This document shows positions 18,460-26,910 of a stretch of 64,000 bases of DNA, one piece after another. The stretch covers positions 20,272 through 84,271 of the forward strand of contig JBOHQX010000166.1 in assembly GCA_050732395.1 (NCBI GenBank), read 5' to 3'. This stretch comes from JBIOXB01 sp050732395. Its GTDB lineage: Bacteria > Zhuqueibacterota > Zhuqueibacteria > Zhuqueibacterales > Zhuqueibacteraceae. Positions within the stretch are counted from its first letter, which is position 1; every line of letters starts with the position of its first letter. The notes under the pieces are model-generated. The model saw nothing but the letters and a program-made list of their open reading frames with translations. It was not told the DNA's origin and did not search any database. The translations under genes and the position numbers were made by a program.

Positions 18460-19388
18460 TACACATTGGCATATGGGTTCTTCAAGTCGATGACCTGATA
18501 CGCTTTGATCAACTCATTGATGCCGTCTTCAATTGAAATCGTCGTCTGATAACCTAACGCATTGATCTTCGCATAGGAGACTTCATAGTTACGTTGATCT
18601 TCGTCTTTGCCGACGTCGGCGTAATGCAAATAGAAATCAAATTTTTTCTTGAGCAGATTGGCGACGTCTTCTTTGCTATAATTCATGGTTTCCGAGCCCA
18701 CGTTGTAGACCTGGCCCGTCATTTGGGGGGCGTTTTCCAATGCGAACAGGAAGCTACGTGCCATGTCGATGACGTGAATGAACGTACGCTTAAAGGAGCG
18801 CTCATACACGATCAGGTTGCGGACTTTGACGGCCTGGTAGACAAAGTCATTGATGAGCAGATCCAGACGCATGCGCGGAGACACGCCAAAGGCCGTGGCA
18901 TAGCGGTAGCAAATTGTATTGGGTGAATTCAAAAGATGCTGCTCGGCCTGGGTTTTGGTAGTGCCGTAAATAGTGAGCGGATTGAGCGGCGTTTCTTCCG
19001 TGCACATTTGCCCCACCACTGCGCCATAGTTGGAGCCGGTGGAAGCGAATAAGATCAACTGGCTGCGATCGCGGCTCTTTTCGACGATTTTTGTGCCGAG
19101 GTAATTGACGTCGTGTGCGAGCTGCTCGTTCTTCTTGCACGCCGGATACCCCACGATCGCCGCCAAGTGGATAATAGCATCCACGCCTCTGGCCGCCCGG
19201 CGCACGGTGCTTTCATCCAGGATATTGCCGTTGATGAATTCAAAATGCGGGTCGCCGAAGAAAGGAAGAAGGGCCTGGCCGCCGTACATCAAATGATCCA
19301 CTACGCGCACGTGGTGTTTGGCGGACAAGAGCCGCGGAATCAAAACGGAGCCGACGTAACCGGCGCCACCGGTGACGAGCAATTTCAT
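18459..19388 (-). CDS. NAD-dependent epimerase/dehydratase (nucleotide-sugar SDR)
   Basis: 309 residues from the ATG at 19388, chosen because GAGGAG lies at a good distance upstream and MKLLVTGGAGYVGSVLIPRL is the classical SDR start; the open frame to 19451 would lack a ribosome site. Active-site residues are visible as FASTGSNYG and YGTTKTQAE (Tyr-x-x-x-Lys). FKRTFIHVIDMARSF is the usual C-terminal substrate-domain motif. It should epimerise or dehydrate a nucleotide sugar feeding the polymer; the exact sugar is unknown. Confidence 0.86.
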   Translation of the reverse strand: MKLLVTGGAGYVGSVLIPRLLSAKHHVRVVDHLMYGGQALLPFFGDPHFEFINGNILDESTVRRAARGVDAIIHLAAIVGYPACKKNEQLAHDVNYLGTKIVEKSRDRSQLILFASTGSNYGAVVGQMCTEETPLNPLTIYGTTKTQAEQHLLNSPNTICYRYATAFGVSPRMRLDLLINDFVYQAVKVRNLIVYERSFKRTFIHVIDMARSFLFALENAPQMTGQVYNVGSETMNYSKEDVANLLKKKFDFYLHYADVGKDEDQRNYEVSYAKINALGYQTTISIEDGINELIKAYQVIDLKNPYANV

Positions 19389-19451
19389 CCTGAAGTCTCC
19401 TCGGTGTTCATACAAAGCTGCAGCGCAAAAACTTCCTATTGTGTGCGTCAA

Positions 19452-20798
19452 TTATACCAGTGCCACGCCATCCATATCGTTTGGAACCGGCACGTTCATC
19501 ATTTTCAGAATCGTGGGCGCCAAATCGCCGATCCAAAGCTCGTTATGCGGCCGCTTGATCTCATGTTGTCGAATGCACAGCAGAGAATCCTCGAAGGTGT
19601 GCATTCCCACCAACGCGCTTTTTTCGCCGTGTACTTCCTTACGAAGATCGCCTTTCAAATCATAACCGTCGTGCGGCACGGCGATCAAGTCCGCCGCGGC
19701 CTCGACGTGCTGGCCGGAATAGATTTCCTCACGTTTCAAGACCTGGCGGATGATGGCGGTGCCGGTTTCGGGGTCTTTAAACTCCAACAAGGCTGCCGCG
19801 AGCCGCTCACGTGCGGCCTCGTAATGTTCCGGCAGCACCGAGCCCTTGGACTCGCGGCCTTTGAGATTGACAAAGACACGGCCGGGAATCAAGCTATAGC
19901 CCAAGGACTCAGGATGTAAATCGTCCAAAGTCTGCGGCGGTGCGTTTTTGAATTTCAACAAGCCGGCTTCAACCAAATACCAATTCAAATAGATTTCCTT
20001 TTTGATCGTGCAGAAGCCGTGATCGGAGAGCACGATCAAATCGGCGTCCGCGCCGATCTTGCTGTCGACCTCGCCCAAAACTTCGTCGACGCGCCTGTAG
20101 AAATCATGGAAGGCCTTGGCGTATTTCGGATCGTCCTTCTCCATGTGTTCCCAAAAGAAGTGGTTCATGCGATCGGTTTCCATGAGGTGGCATTGAAAGA
20201 AATCCCACGGCTCTTTCGCCAGGTAATGAAACAGCGCTTCGACGCGCCTGGTCAACGCCGTATGGCATTCTTCCAAAAAGCGATCCAGGCTTTGCCGTGC
20301 GATCGCGGCTTCTGCGTCGATCTTGTATCCCATCTGCTTCAGCTCCTGCGAAACATGCGCGGGATAGGCGACCTTTTCGATTTGCGTGCACAGAAAGCAT
20401 CCCACCATGATGCCGTTGACTTTGCGCGGCGGATAAGTCACCGGCACATTCATCACAAAGACGCGTTTCCCCGCACGGCTCATGATTTCCCAAATCGTAT
20501 CGCTTTTCATGTTCACCGAGGTCGGCACGAATAGTTCGTAGCTGCCGGGCTTTTTGTCAACGAACCCAAAAATATTGTGCTTCGCCGGATTCTTGCCGGT
20601 CATGTAACTCGACCATGCCACCGACGAAATGCACGGCTGCACGGAATTCATGCGACGAAACGAGCCGCCGTCCACCAGCTTTTTGAAATTGGGAAAGTCG
20701 CCTTTCGCCATGCTGGACTTCATGAAATCATAGGGAACACCGTCAATCGAAATGACGAAAACTCTTCCAGATTTTTTGTTCTTGAGGAAATTGAACAT
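19452..20798 (-). CDS. Alkaline phosphatase superfamily phosphodiesterase/transferase (AP copy 3)
   Basis: 448 residues from the ATG at 20798. Motifs: VFVISIDGVPYDFM (metal-binding Asp), ISSVAWSSYMTGKNPAKHN (nucleophile region), LIVLSDHGFCTIKKE and SALVGMHTFEDSLLCI. It differs from copies 1 and 2 in the last histidine region and lacks the C-terminal LGY tail, ending DMDGVALV. No export signal is visible. It lies 63 bases upstream of the epimerase and is separated from the next sulfotransferase by a palindrome. Same family as 3495-5024 and 12024-13646, and likewise of unknown ester specificity. Confidence 0.84.
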   Translation of the reverse strand: MFNFLKNKKSGRVFVISIDGVPYDFMKSSMAKGDFPNFKKLVDGGSFRRMNSVQPCISSVAWSSYMTGKNPAKHNIFGFVDKKPGSYELFVPTSVNMKSDTIWEIMSRAGKRVFVMNVPVTYPPRKVNGIMVGCFLCTQIEKVAYPAHVSQELKQMGYKIDAEAAIARQSLDRFLEECHTALTRRVEALFHYLAKEPWDFFQCHLMETDRMNHFFWEHMEKDDPKYAKAFHDFYRRVDEVLGEVDSKIGADADLIVLSDHGFCTIKKEIYLNWYLVEAGLLKFKNAPPQTLDDLHPESLGYSLIPGRVFVNLKGRESKGSVLPEHYEAARERLAAALLEFKDPETGTAIIRQVLKREEIYSGQHVEAAADLIAVPHDGYDLKGDLRKEVHGEKSALVGMHTFEDSLLCIRQHEIKRPHNELWIGDLAPTILKMMNVPVPNDMDGVALV

Positions 20799-20829
20799 TA
20801 CAAAGGGCAAAGGGAAATTGGCTTTTTTG

Positions 20830-20876
20830 TTACACGTTACACCTTACACGTGTAACGTGTATGGTGTAACGTGTAA
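20830..20876. repeat. Palindrome built from TTACAC words, copy A
   Basis: Left arm 20830-20850 starts TTACACGTTACACC and is inverted at 20856-20876 with one mismatch; the loop is five bases. The left arm is base-for-base the same 21-mer found at 42173-42193 in another gap of the window. It lies between a sulfotransferase and AP copy 3. A dispersed palindromic element or a transcript-end hairpin are both possible. Confidence 0.85.
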
Positions 20877-20923
20877 GGACTGGACCTGACCTTACTCGTA
20901 ATAAGAAAACTCAAATTCACCAA

Positions 20924-21838
20924 CTAATCCTGATAACCCAGCCGCTCTAACATTTCCCCGGCCTCGCGTTTCATGGCCTCTAATGTCGCGGTTGGAAGCT
21001 TGAGATAATTCTTCATGCTGGGCTGAAAGCTGTTGCTGGCGGACGCAATCGGATCTTCGAGGCCTCCGATATCATGTTCGTGCTTGTAAAACTCGAGAAC
21101 GTGTGGCTCCCAAGACTCATTCAAGAAACTGCAGATTTGCCGGCCAACTTGTTCCGGCGATTGCACGAAATCTTCATATTTGAAGCCAAGCACGCGCTCG
21201 CGTCGCACGCTCGCGAAAGCGAGCATTTTCTGGCACTGCACCGCCCAATAACGCGCCGCCCCAACGTATGGGTCGCCACAGGCTTCCTTGTGCGGCCTGG
21301 CGAGCTTGATATTCTGCCGTGGCGCGATGGAATTTGCCACATCCAAGCCGTGACGGTAAATGAAGAGGTATTTGCACGCCGGGCCGTAGAGCTTTTCGAT
21401 GAAATCCAGGCAATCGACGTACTGCGGGCTCTTGTCCGCCCAGCGCGGCTTGCCGCGTGCCATCGCGTAGGCATCAAAAAAGTAATCGCTGAATTCGCGC
21501 AGCTTGTTGAATACATGCTCCGCCTCGAATCCAAGCCCTGCCCAGCCCTGCCAGGCGGCTTCTTCTTTGAGAACCTCACTCAACGGCAACAGAAACACGG
21601 ATTCGCGTGGTACCGCGATACGCGAGTGGCTGTCCAGCACCAGGCGTAGCAGCGTGGTGCCAGAACGATGAACGCCGATGATGAAAATCGGTGGCTCCAT
21701 GCGCACTTTAGGAGGCGGAGCCACGAAGACGCGCTGTGTGCGAACGGCCCGGCGCAGACGGCGGCGTAACCGGGCCGCCATACCGGGGCGAGTGTGTCGC
21801 GGAGGTACCGGTGTGCTCTGCAAATTCGAGGTGCTCAT
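20924..21838 (-). CDS. Sulfotransferase (Sulfotransfer_3 type)
   Basis: 304 residues. An Arg-rich N-terminus (RLRRRLRRAVRTQR) precedes the PAPS loop FIIGVHRSGTTLLRLVLD. FIYRHGLDVANSIAPRQ is the 3'-phosphate motif, and FKYEDFVQSPEQV is the conserved later block. It ends MLERLGYQD. The ATG overlaps the stop of cysC by four bases (ATGA), so PAPS synthesis and use are translationally coupled. The basic N-terminus may associate with the membrane face. Confidence 0.87.
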   Translation of the reverse strand: MSTSNLQSTPVPPRHTRPGMAARLRRRLRRAVRTQRVFVAPPPKVRMEPPIFIIGVHRSGTTLLRLVLDSHSRIAVPRESVFLLPLSEVLKEEAAWQGWAGLGFEAEHVFNKLREFSDYFFDAYAMARGKPRWADKSPQYVDCLDFIEKLYGPACKYLFIYRHGLDVANSIAPRQNIKLARPHKEACGDPYVGAARYWAVQCQKMLAFASVRRERVLGFKYEDFVQSPEQVGRQICSFLNESWEPHVLEFYKHEHDIGGLEDPIASASNSFQPSMKNYLKLPTATLEAMKREAGEMLERLGYQD

Positions 21839-22452
21839 ACATAGCCCAAATCGTGCAGCCGTTGTTGCAGCAACTTCCCTTCCGTGACGGTCGTTCCGTC
21901 GTTGCCGTTCGCGTTCTCCGGCAACAGGTAACCGAGCTTTTCCAACGTGCGCACGATTTTCGCCGCCGACTCTTTGGGCGTCTCTGTTTCCGTTTCACAG
22001 ACCACTTCGGGATTCTGCGGCGATTCGTAGGGATCACTGACGCCAGTGAATTCTTTGATCTCGCCGGCCAGTGCCTTTTTATAAAGCCCCTTGACGTCGC
22101 GCTGAATGCAGGTTTCCAAAGAAGCCTTGACATAGACTTCGACAAAATCTTTGATCAATGTGCGATTCTCCTCGCGAATGACGCGATACGGCGAAATCGC
22201 CGCTGAAATCACAAACACACCGTTGCGCGCCAGCAAATGGCAGACGAAGCCGATCCGGCGAATATTGGTGTCGCGATCCTCTTTGGAAAAACCCAGGCCT
22301 TTGCTCAGATTCGTACGCACGACGTCGCCATCCAACACTTCGACTTTGCAGCCGCGCGCCTGCAGCATGGGAACCAACTCGCCGGTGATTGTGCTTTTGC
22401 CGGCGCCGGACAAGCCCGTCATCCAAATCGTGCAACCTTTGTTCGAGTTCAT
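21835..22452 (-). CDS. cysC: Adenylylsulfate (APS) kinase
   Basis: 205 residues. It phosphorylates APS with ATP to give PAPS, the sulfate donor of the neighbouring sulfotransferases. The P-loop is GLSGAGKST (13-21), DGDVVRTNLSKGLGFSKEDR is the APS-binding region, and SAAISPYR (83-90) and RDVKGLYKKA match the family. A typical kinase would end near LEKLGYL (171-176); here about 28 residues follow, ending QQRLHDLGYV. Stops and starts overlap as ATGA on both sides. No ATP sulfurylase gene is in the window, so APS must come from elsewhere. Confidence 0.92.
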   Translation of the reverse strand: MNSNKGCTIWMTGLSGAGKSTITGELVPMLQARGCKVEVLDGDVVRTNLSKGLGFSKEDRDTNIRRIGFVCHLLARNGVFVISAAISPYRVIREENRTLIKDFVEVYVKASLETCIQRDVKGLYKKALAGEIKEFTGVSDPYESPQNPEVVCETETETPKESAAKIVRTLEKLGYLLPENANGNDGTTVTEGKLLQQRLHDLGYV

Positions 22453-23054
22453 TCTGATAGACCTTTCCCTGAGTTAAAAATTTGTTTTCGTTGTCGATAA
22501 AGATTCTGATCCACGACCTGCATCATGCGCTCCGTCTCGAGCGAGTTCCCGAGAAATTCATTGATCTTCGTCGCCTGTGTGCCTGGGTTGGACATCACCT
22601 CGCTGTAATGAACATCCAGCACCTCGAAATTCGACTGGGTCGCCAGCCAGCCTTCGAGCTTGTGGAGATGTTTGCGAAACAGCTCGGCCATTTTTTCGTC
22701 GCTGATGACCTCCGAGGGCTCGCCACGGCGCCGGAGCATTTGCCTCTGCGACGCCAGCGTTTCCTCCAACTTGCGGTGCATGAAAATGACGCGATAGTGA
22801 TAGCCGGGGGGCAGATATTGCAACAGTTCCGAGATCATCTTCACGGCTTTGCCCTGAGCATGAGGCAGCCAGGTTTGGTCGGTTTTGATTTGCTTGACGC
22901 GCTCGAATTCGTAATAGCCTTTGGGATTGTCCTCATCCGCGCTGCGCCAATTGTCCGTGAGCACGGGCATGCCGCCGGCTTCGAGCATTTTCATCATCAT
23001 CGAAGTGCCGGAGCGCGGCAGACCGGAAACAATGATAATCGGCTCTTGCGTCAT
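22449..23054 (-). CDS. Small sulfotransferase
   Basis: 201 residues from the ATG at 23054, preceded by AGAGAG at a suitable distance. The PAPS loop is IIIVSGLPRSGTSMMMKML, very near the N-terminus; IFMHRKLEETLASQ is the equivalent of the 3'-phosphate motif. It is shorter than the other three sulfotransferases of the cluster and of a more compact family type. It is first in the sulfation module, overlapping cysC by ATGA. Substrate is probably the polymer or its lipid-linked unit. Confidence 0.83.
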   Translation of the reverse strand: MTQEPIIIVSGLPRSGTSMMMKMLEAGGMPVLTDNWRSADEDNPKGYYEFERVKQIKTDQTWLPHAQGKAVKMISELLQYLPPGYHYRVIFMHRKLEETLASQRQMLRRRGEPSEVISDEKMAELFRKHLHKLEGWLATQSNFEVLDVHYSEVMSNPGTQATKINEFLGNSLETERMMQVVDQNLYRQRKQIFNSGKGLSE

Positions 23055-23108
23055 AATCTCTCTTTCGTTTAGAGCAATCTGCACTCATCTACCGGTTACT
23101 AGCCGATA

Positions 23109-25469
23109 TTAGTTCACCGAGCTGACATGGTTCTTGTTCTTAGTTTTGCTCTTGCCTTTGCGCTTCTTCTCGCCGTCCTTACCGTAGTAATAGTAGTGAT
23201 AGTAGTAGTAATAGCTGCCGTACATGCTTTCAATCTGCACGCCGTTGAGCAGCGCACCAAGTATACGCGTGCCCACATTCTTCAACAGCGTGTAGGCGCG
23301 GTAGGCCGCTTCGCGGTCGGTTTGGCCGGCTTTGACCACGAGAATGACCCCGTCGAGGCGTGAGCCCAAAACAGCGGCATCGGTGACGGCGATGATAGGC
23401 GGGCTGTCAAACAAGACGATGTCAAACATCGCCTTCATCTCTTCCAGCGCCCGTGTCATCGCGTTTGAAGCAAGCAATTCCGAGGGATTCGGGGGCAAAG
23501 TACCGCAGGGCATGACGAAAAGATTTTCGATATCCGTTTTTCGCACGGCTTCTTCGATGCTCGCGCGACCCACCAGCACATTGGAAAGGCCGATGCGACG
23601 GTCGACTTTGAAAATCGAATGTAAGACCGGGCGGCGCAAATCAGAGTCGATGAGCAATACGCGGCTGCCCATTTGCGCCATGGTGATCGCCAAATTGGAC
23701 ACTGCCGTCGATTTGCCTTCACCGGGTCCCGGGCTGGTCACCAGCAACGCTCGCAATTCACGGTCGAGCTTGGTGTATTGCAGATTTGTGCGAAACGTGC
23801 GGAAGGCTTCCGAGATCGGTGATTTCGGCGCGAAGTGTGTGATCAAGCGCGCCGCCATCAGCTTGGCCTCCTCCGTATCGAAACCATTTGCTTTGCCGTT
23901 TGTGCCCGCAGCCGGAGCTTTCAGGCGCTTGATCGCTTCTTCTTGAGTGATCATGGGAATCGAGCCCAGCACCGTCACGCCGATCTTCTCAATGTCTTCG
24001 ATCGCACGCACGGTATTGTCGATGTATTCCATCAGGAACGTGAGCGCCAGGCCCAGGCCCAGCCCGATCAACGCGCCCAGCACGAGATTCAGCTTGGTCC
24101 GGGGCCGGATGGGAATTTTGGGTGCTTTGGCAGGATCGATGATGCGCACCTGGCCGAGCTGGCCGACTTCGGTAATGCGCGTTTCGGTGAATTTTTCTTT
24201 CATCATCAGGTAGATTTTTTCATCTACCGCTGCGGACCGCTGCAGGCGCGCGAGTTGCAGGCTTTTTTCCGGCAAGGTTTCCAGCTCGCGGTTATATTGC
24301 GCCACGACGTTTTTCAGGGCATCGAGCTTGGGCTGCAACGCCTGCAAATTCGCCTCGATCTCGATCTTGCGCGCCACCAAGTTCGAGCTCAACGCCACCG
24401 GATCCAACACTTCCGCTTTGGCGAGCTTGGCGATTTCCTCGCGCAATTGTTTGTTCAAAATCTCGATCTGCTCGTCGTATTGGCGCAATTGCGGATCATC
24501 TTCACGATACACGCCCTTGTTGAGCAGGTTGGCGACGTAAAGTGCGCGCTTGCTGACAAATTCACCAATCTGCTTTTTCAAGCTTTCAAAGTACGGCGTA
24601 GTCGAAATATTCTGCAGATCGAAATTTTCTTTATTGAGATCGAGTTGTTTGTCGATGTAGGCCAGGCGCTGCTGGTTGGATTGGTATTCGGTCAGCGCTT
24701 CATTGTACAGACCTTCGAACTCGGCCAGTTTTCTGATCAATTCCTGGGTCTCGTCGGACATCGCCACGACTTTCTCGGACTGCTTGAACGATTTTAGCGA
24801 ATCTTCCGAGTGGGCCAACTGGCTTTCTACCGTGCGCAGTTGATTTTCCAGAAAGTTTTTGACCTGCCGGATTTCCTCCTGGCTGTTCAGGCGATTACGC
24901 TCGCTATAAGCATTCGCGAGCGCGTTGGTGATGAACATCGCTTCTTCCGGCGACATGGCGCTGACACGGATCTCGATCATGTCCGTATCGCGGATGGGCG
25001 TCACACTCAAACGCTCGCGCAAATCTTCGACGATGTCGTCAAAGGTCACTTCTTCCTCGGCCGATTCGGTCGCGCCAAACAAGTCCCGCACCCATTGTCC
25101 GGCGCCGGCCAGGAAATTGACATTGCCCGCCGACTTGCCATTAACAATCTCCAATTGGTCGGCGAATTCGGAGGTACGAAGCTGATTGATCACAGTTTCG
25201 GCCAGGCTGCGGCTATTCAGGATTTCGACCTGGTTGTTGATCATCGTCTCTTTGTTCATGAAGCTGCCGATATCGAACAGCGCGTGCTCGACCCCCTTGT
25301 CCTCGATCATCAGCTTGGCCGAGGCTTCGTACTCCGGCTTGGTGGTGAAGGTAACGCCAGCCGTGATCGCCATCACGACCAGAAACGACGTAACGATCAC
25401 CCAACGACCACGATAGAAAATCCTAAGATAGTCGTTGAACGAAACTTGGCGCTCGTTCAGTTCTTCCAT
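23109..25469 (-). CDS. Polysaccharide co-polymerase with bacterial tyrosine kinase domain (Wzc-like)
   Basis: 786 residues. Two membrane helices (about 22-42 and 460-480) bracket a periplasmic Wzz-type region with long coiled coil. The cytoplasmic kinase carries Walker A GPGEGKST (581-588), Walker A' VLLIDSDLRRP and Walker B FDIVLFDSPP. The C-terminus has ten tyrosines within 13 residues (750-762, ending YYYYYHYYYY) and then a Lys-rich tail, the autophosphorylation cluster of BY-kinases in extreme form. It sets chain length and couples to the outer-membrane export protein encoded just upstream. It is the second gene of the operon. Confidence 0.92.
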   Translation of the reverse strand: MEELNERQVSFNDYLRIFYRGRWVIVTSFLVVMAITAGVTFTTKPEYEASAKLMIEDKGVEHALFDIGSFMNKETMINNQVEILNSRSLAETVINQLRTSEFADQLEIVNGKSAGNVNFLAGAGQWVRDLFGATESAEEEVTFDDIVEDLRERLSVTPIRDTDMIEIRVSAMSPEEAMFITNALANAYSERNRLNSQEEIRQVKNFLENQLRTVESQLAHSEDSLKSFKQSEKVVAMSDETQELIRKLAEFEGLYNEALTEYQSNQQRLAYIDKQLDLNKENFDLQNISTTPYFESLKKQIGEFVSKRALYVANLLNKGVYREDDPQLRQYDEQIEILNKQLREEIAKLAKAEVLDPVALSSNLVARKIEIEANLQALQPKLDALKNVVAQYNRELETLPEKSLQLARLQRSAAVDEKIYLMMKEKFTETRITEVGQLGQVRIIDPAKAPKIPIRPRTKLNLVLGALIGLGLGLALTFLMEYIDNTVRAIEDIEKIGVTVLGSIPMITQEEAIKRLKAPAAGTNGKANGFDTEEAKLMAARLITHFAPKSPISEAFRTFRTNLQYTKLDRELRALLVTSPGPGEGKSTAVSNLAITMAQMGSRVLLIDSDLRRPVLHSIFKVDRRIGLSNVLVGRASIEEAVRKTDIENLFVMPCGTLPPNPSELLASNAMTRALEEMKAMFDIVLFDSPPIIAVTDAAVLGSRLDGVILVVKAGQTDREAAYRAYTLLKNVGTRILGALLNGVQIESMYGSYYYYYHYYYYGKDGEKKRKGKSKTKNKNHVSSVN

Positions 25470-25660
25470 GAGTATACGTCCTATTACTGTTGCATCCCTA
25501 AGGCGGGCTTAAACGCCCTTGCGCGTGGCCGGCACACGGTGTGCGCCCCGCACGTAACTTCTCTTTGCGATGATAGTGACGGAGACCTCGTCTTGCAGCA
25601 GCCAAACACAGGTGTGCTTTCGCGATCAGCCAAGATACGCGGCATGCGTGGCGGCAATGA

Positions 25661-26284
25661 CTAATTGCGCTGCGCCACGCTAATCCAAAAATAGACCTGG
25701 CCGATGACGGCAATTTTTGAGGCAAAATCCAAAATCTTGTTGACGGTATTGAGTGCCGAGCCTTCGACGATGATGGTATCGCCCGGCATTAAAGGTGGAA
25801 TGAGTTCCGATCTGCCCGTTGCCAAATATTCCTTGACGTTTATTTGCAGCACACGCTGCGCCTCTATCTTGCTTTTTGAAACCTCTCCGTCCATCTCCGG
25901 CATGCTCCGGTTGACGCCTCCGTTGCTGCCGCGGTCGACGGCTGTGGTTTTCACTTCCGCTGGATTGATACGCACAATCTTAATGGATTTGATCTTGGCC
26001 TGCTCGACCGGACCGCCGGCGAACGACATTAAAGAAATGAGATCGGTATCGGTGGGCACCATGTACTGGCCGGGCTTGCGAACGAATCCCCAAATATTCA
26101 CACGCATGAGTAATTCGTCTGCAGCTCCCAAAAAGTACTGCGCGCCACGGTGCGGGGTTGGACCATCCGGCGGTTCTTCGCGTGGGTCGGTTTCTTGGGC
26201 AAAACCAGAATCGTAGGAGGACACTACTGCGGAAAGGAGCAGCAACACTGCTCGCAGGACAACACGTCGCATGACATCACCCAT
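25661..26284 (-). CDS. Short polysaccharide export protein, SLBB domain (Wza-like)
   Basis: 207 residues, starting MGDVMRRVV at 26284 with a signal peptide ending near SGFAQE. VNIWGFVRKPGQYMVPTDT and LISLMSFAGG are an SLBB beta-grasp domain; LMPGDTIIVEG follows and a final hydrophobic stretch (KIAVIGQVYFWIS) resembles a membrane-inserting helix. The N-terminal polysaccharide export domain of full-length Wza (about 360 residues) is missing. It is the first gene of the polysaccharide operon and sits 190 bases before the kinase gene. It probably forms, or helps form, the outer-membrane exit channel. Confidence 0.82.
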   Translation of the reverse strand: MGDVMRRVVLRAVLLLLSAVVSSYDSGFAQETDPREEPPDGPTPHRGAQYFLGAADELLMRVNIWGFVRKPGQYMVPTDTDLISLMSFAGGPVEQAKIKSIKIVRINPAEVKTTAVDRGSNGGVNRSMPEMDGEVSKSKIEAQRVLQINVKEYLATGRSELIPPLMPGDTIIVEGSALNTVNKILDFASKIAVIGQVYFWISVAQRN

Positions 26285-26910
26285 AGAATTTTAATTTGGC
26301 CCGCGCCTGCACCATGAATTTCTGCCGCAGGTTTGCATGCGGCAGAGGTCGAGTTTAGCGCGAAGGCCAATGGTTCGTGGGCCTTTCCCTTCCGTGGAAA
26401 AGGCGCGTCAAACGCCAGCTACGAATCCGTGTAACTCTCGCTTCGACTCCGGAATCGAGCGTTTGTGTCGCGCCCAAAAGATTCAAATATCATGCCTGGC
26501 GCAAGAACAATCGCGATGCACGGACTTCACACGAAATGAATCGGCTTTCATGTACCGGCAAGGAGGTGAAAATGCGAAAAATGTGAGGATAGAATTTCAA
26601 AAGCAGGAAAGATATAAGAAGGATTACGTGATGGCCAAGAATGTGTCAAGCTTGTGATTTCAATTTGATCGGTTTGGTCAACACTTTCTCTAACCGTACA
26701 AGATTGTCTACTGATGGCGATTTCAAATTCGCAATCTATAATACAGTTTTTGTCGCAGACAGGGACGATCGTGAGGAAACAATGGCGGGGCTGAATCAGA
26801 ATCTCGCCGCAAGTGTCTGTGGAAAAGCTGGCTCTCACATCAACGGGGCATACTCGACACGATTTCCACTTTTCGCGCGAGGCATTCCTGGCTTGCGATT
26901 CCTGTCGATT
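26285..26910. other. Untranslated region upstream of the polysaccharide operon
   Basis: No credible gene was found in this 626-base gap; the short open frames have poor composition. It holds a perfect 8-base-pair hairpin at 26322-26345 (CTGCCGCA with its inverse), which would lie in the leader of the export gene, and a second smaller hairpin at 26363-26385 (AAGGCC with GGCCTT). The operon promoter is expected here but I could not single out a clear pair of boxes. Confidence 0.55.
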
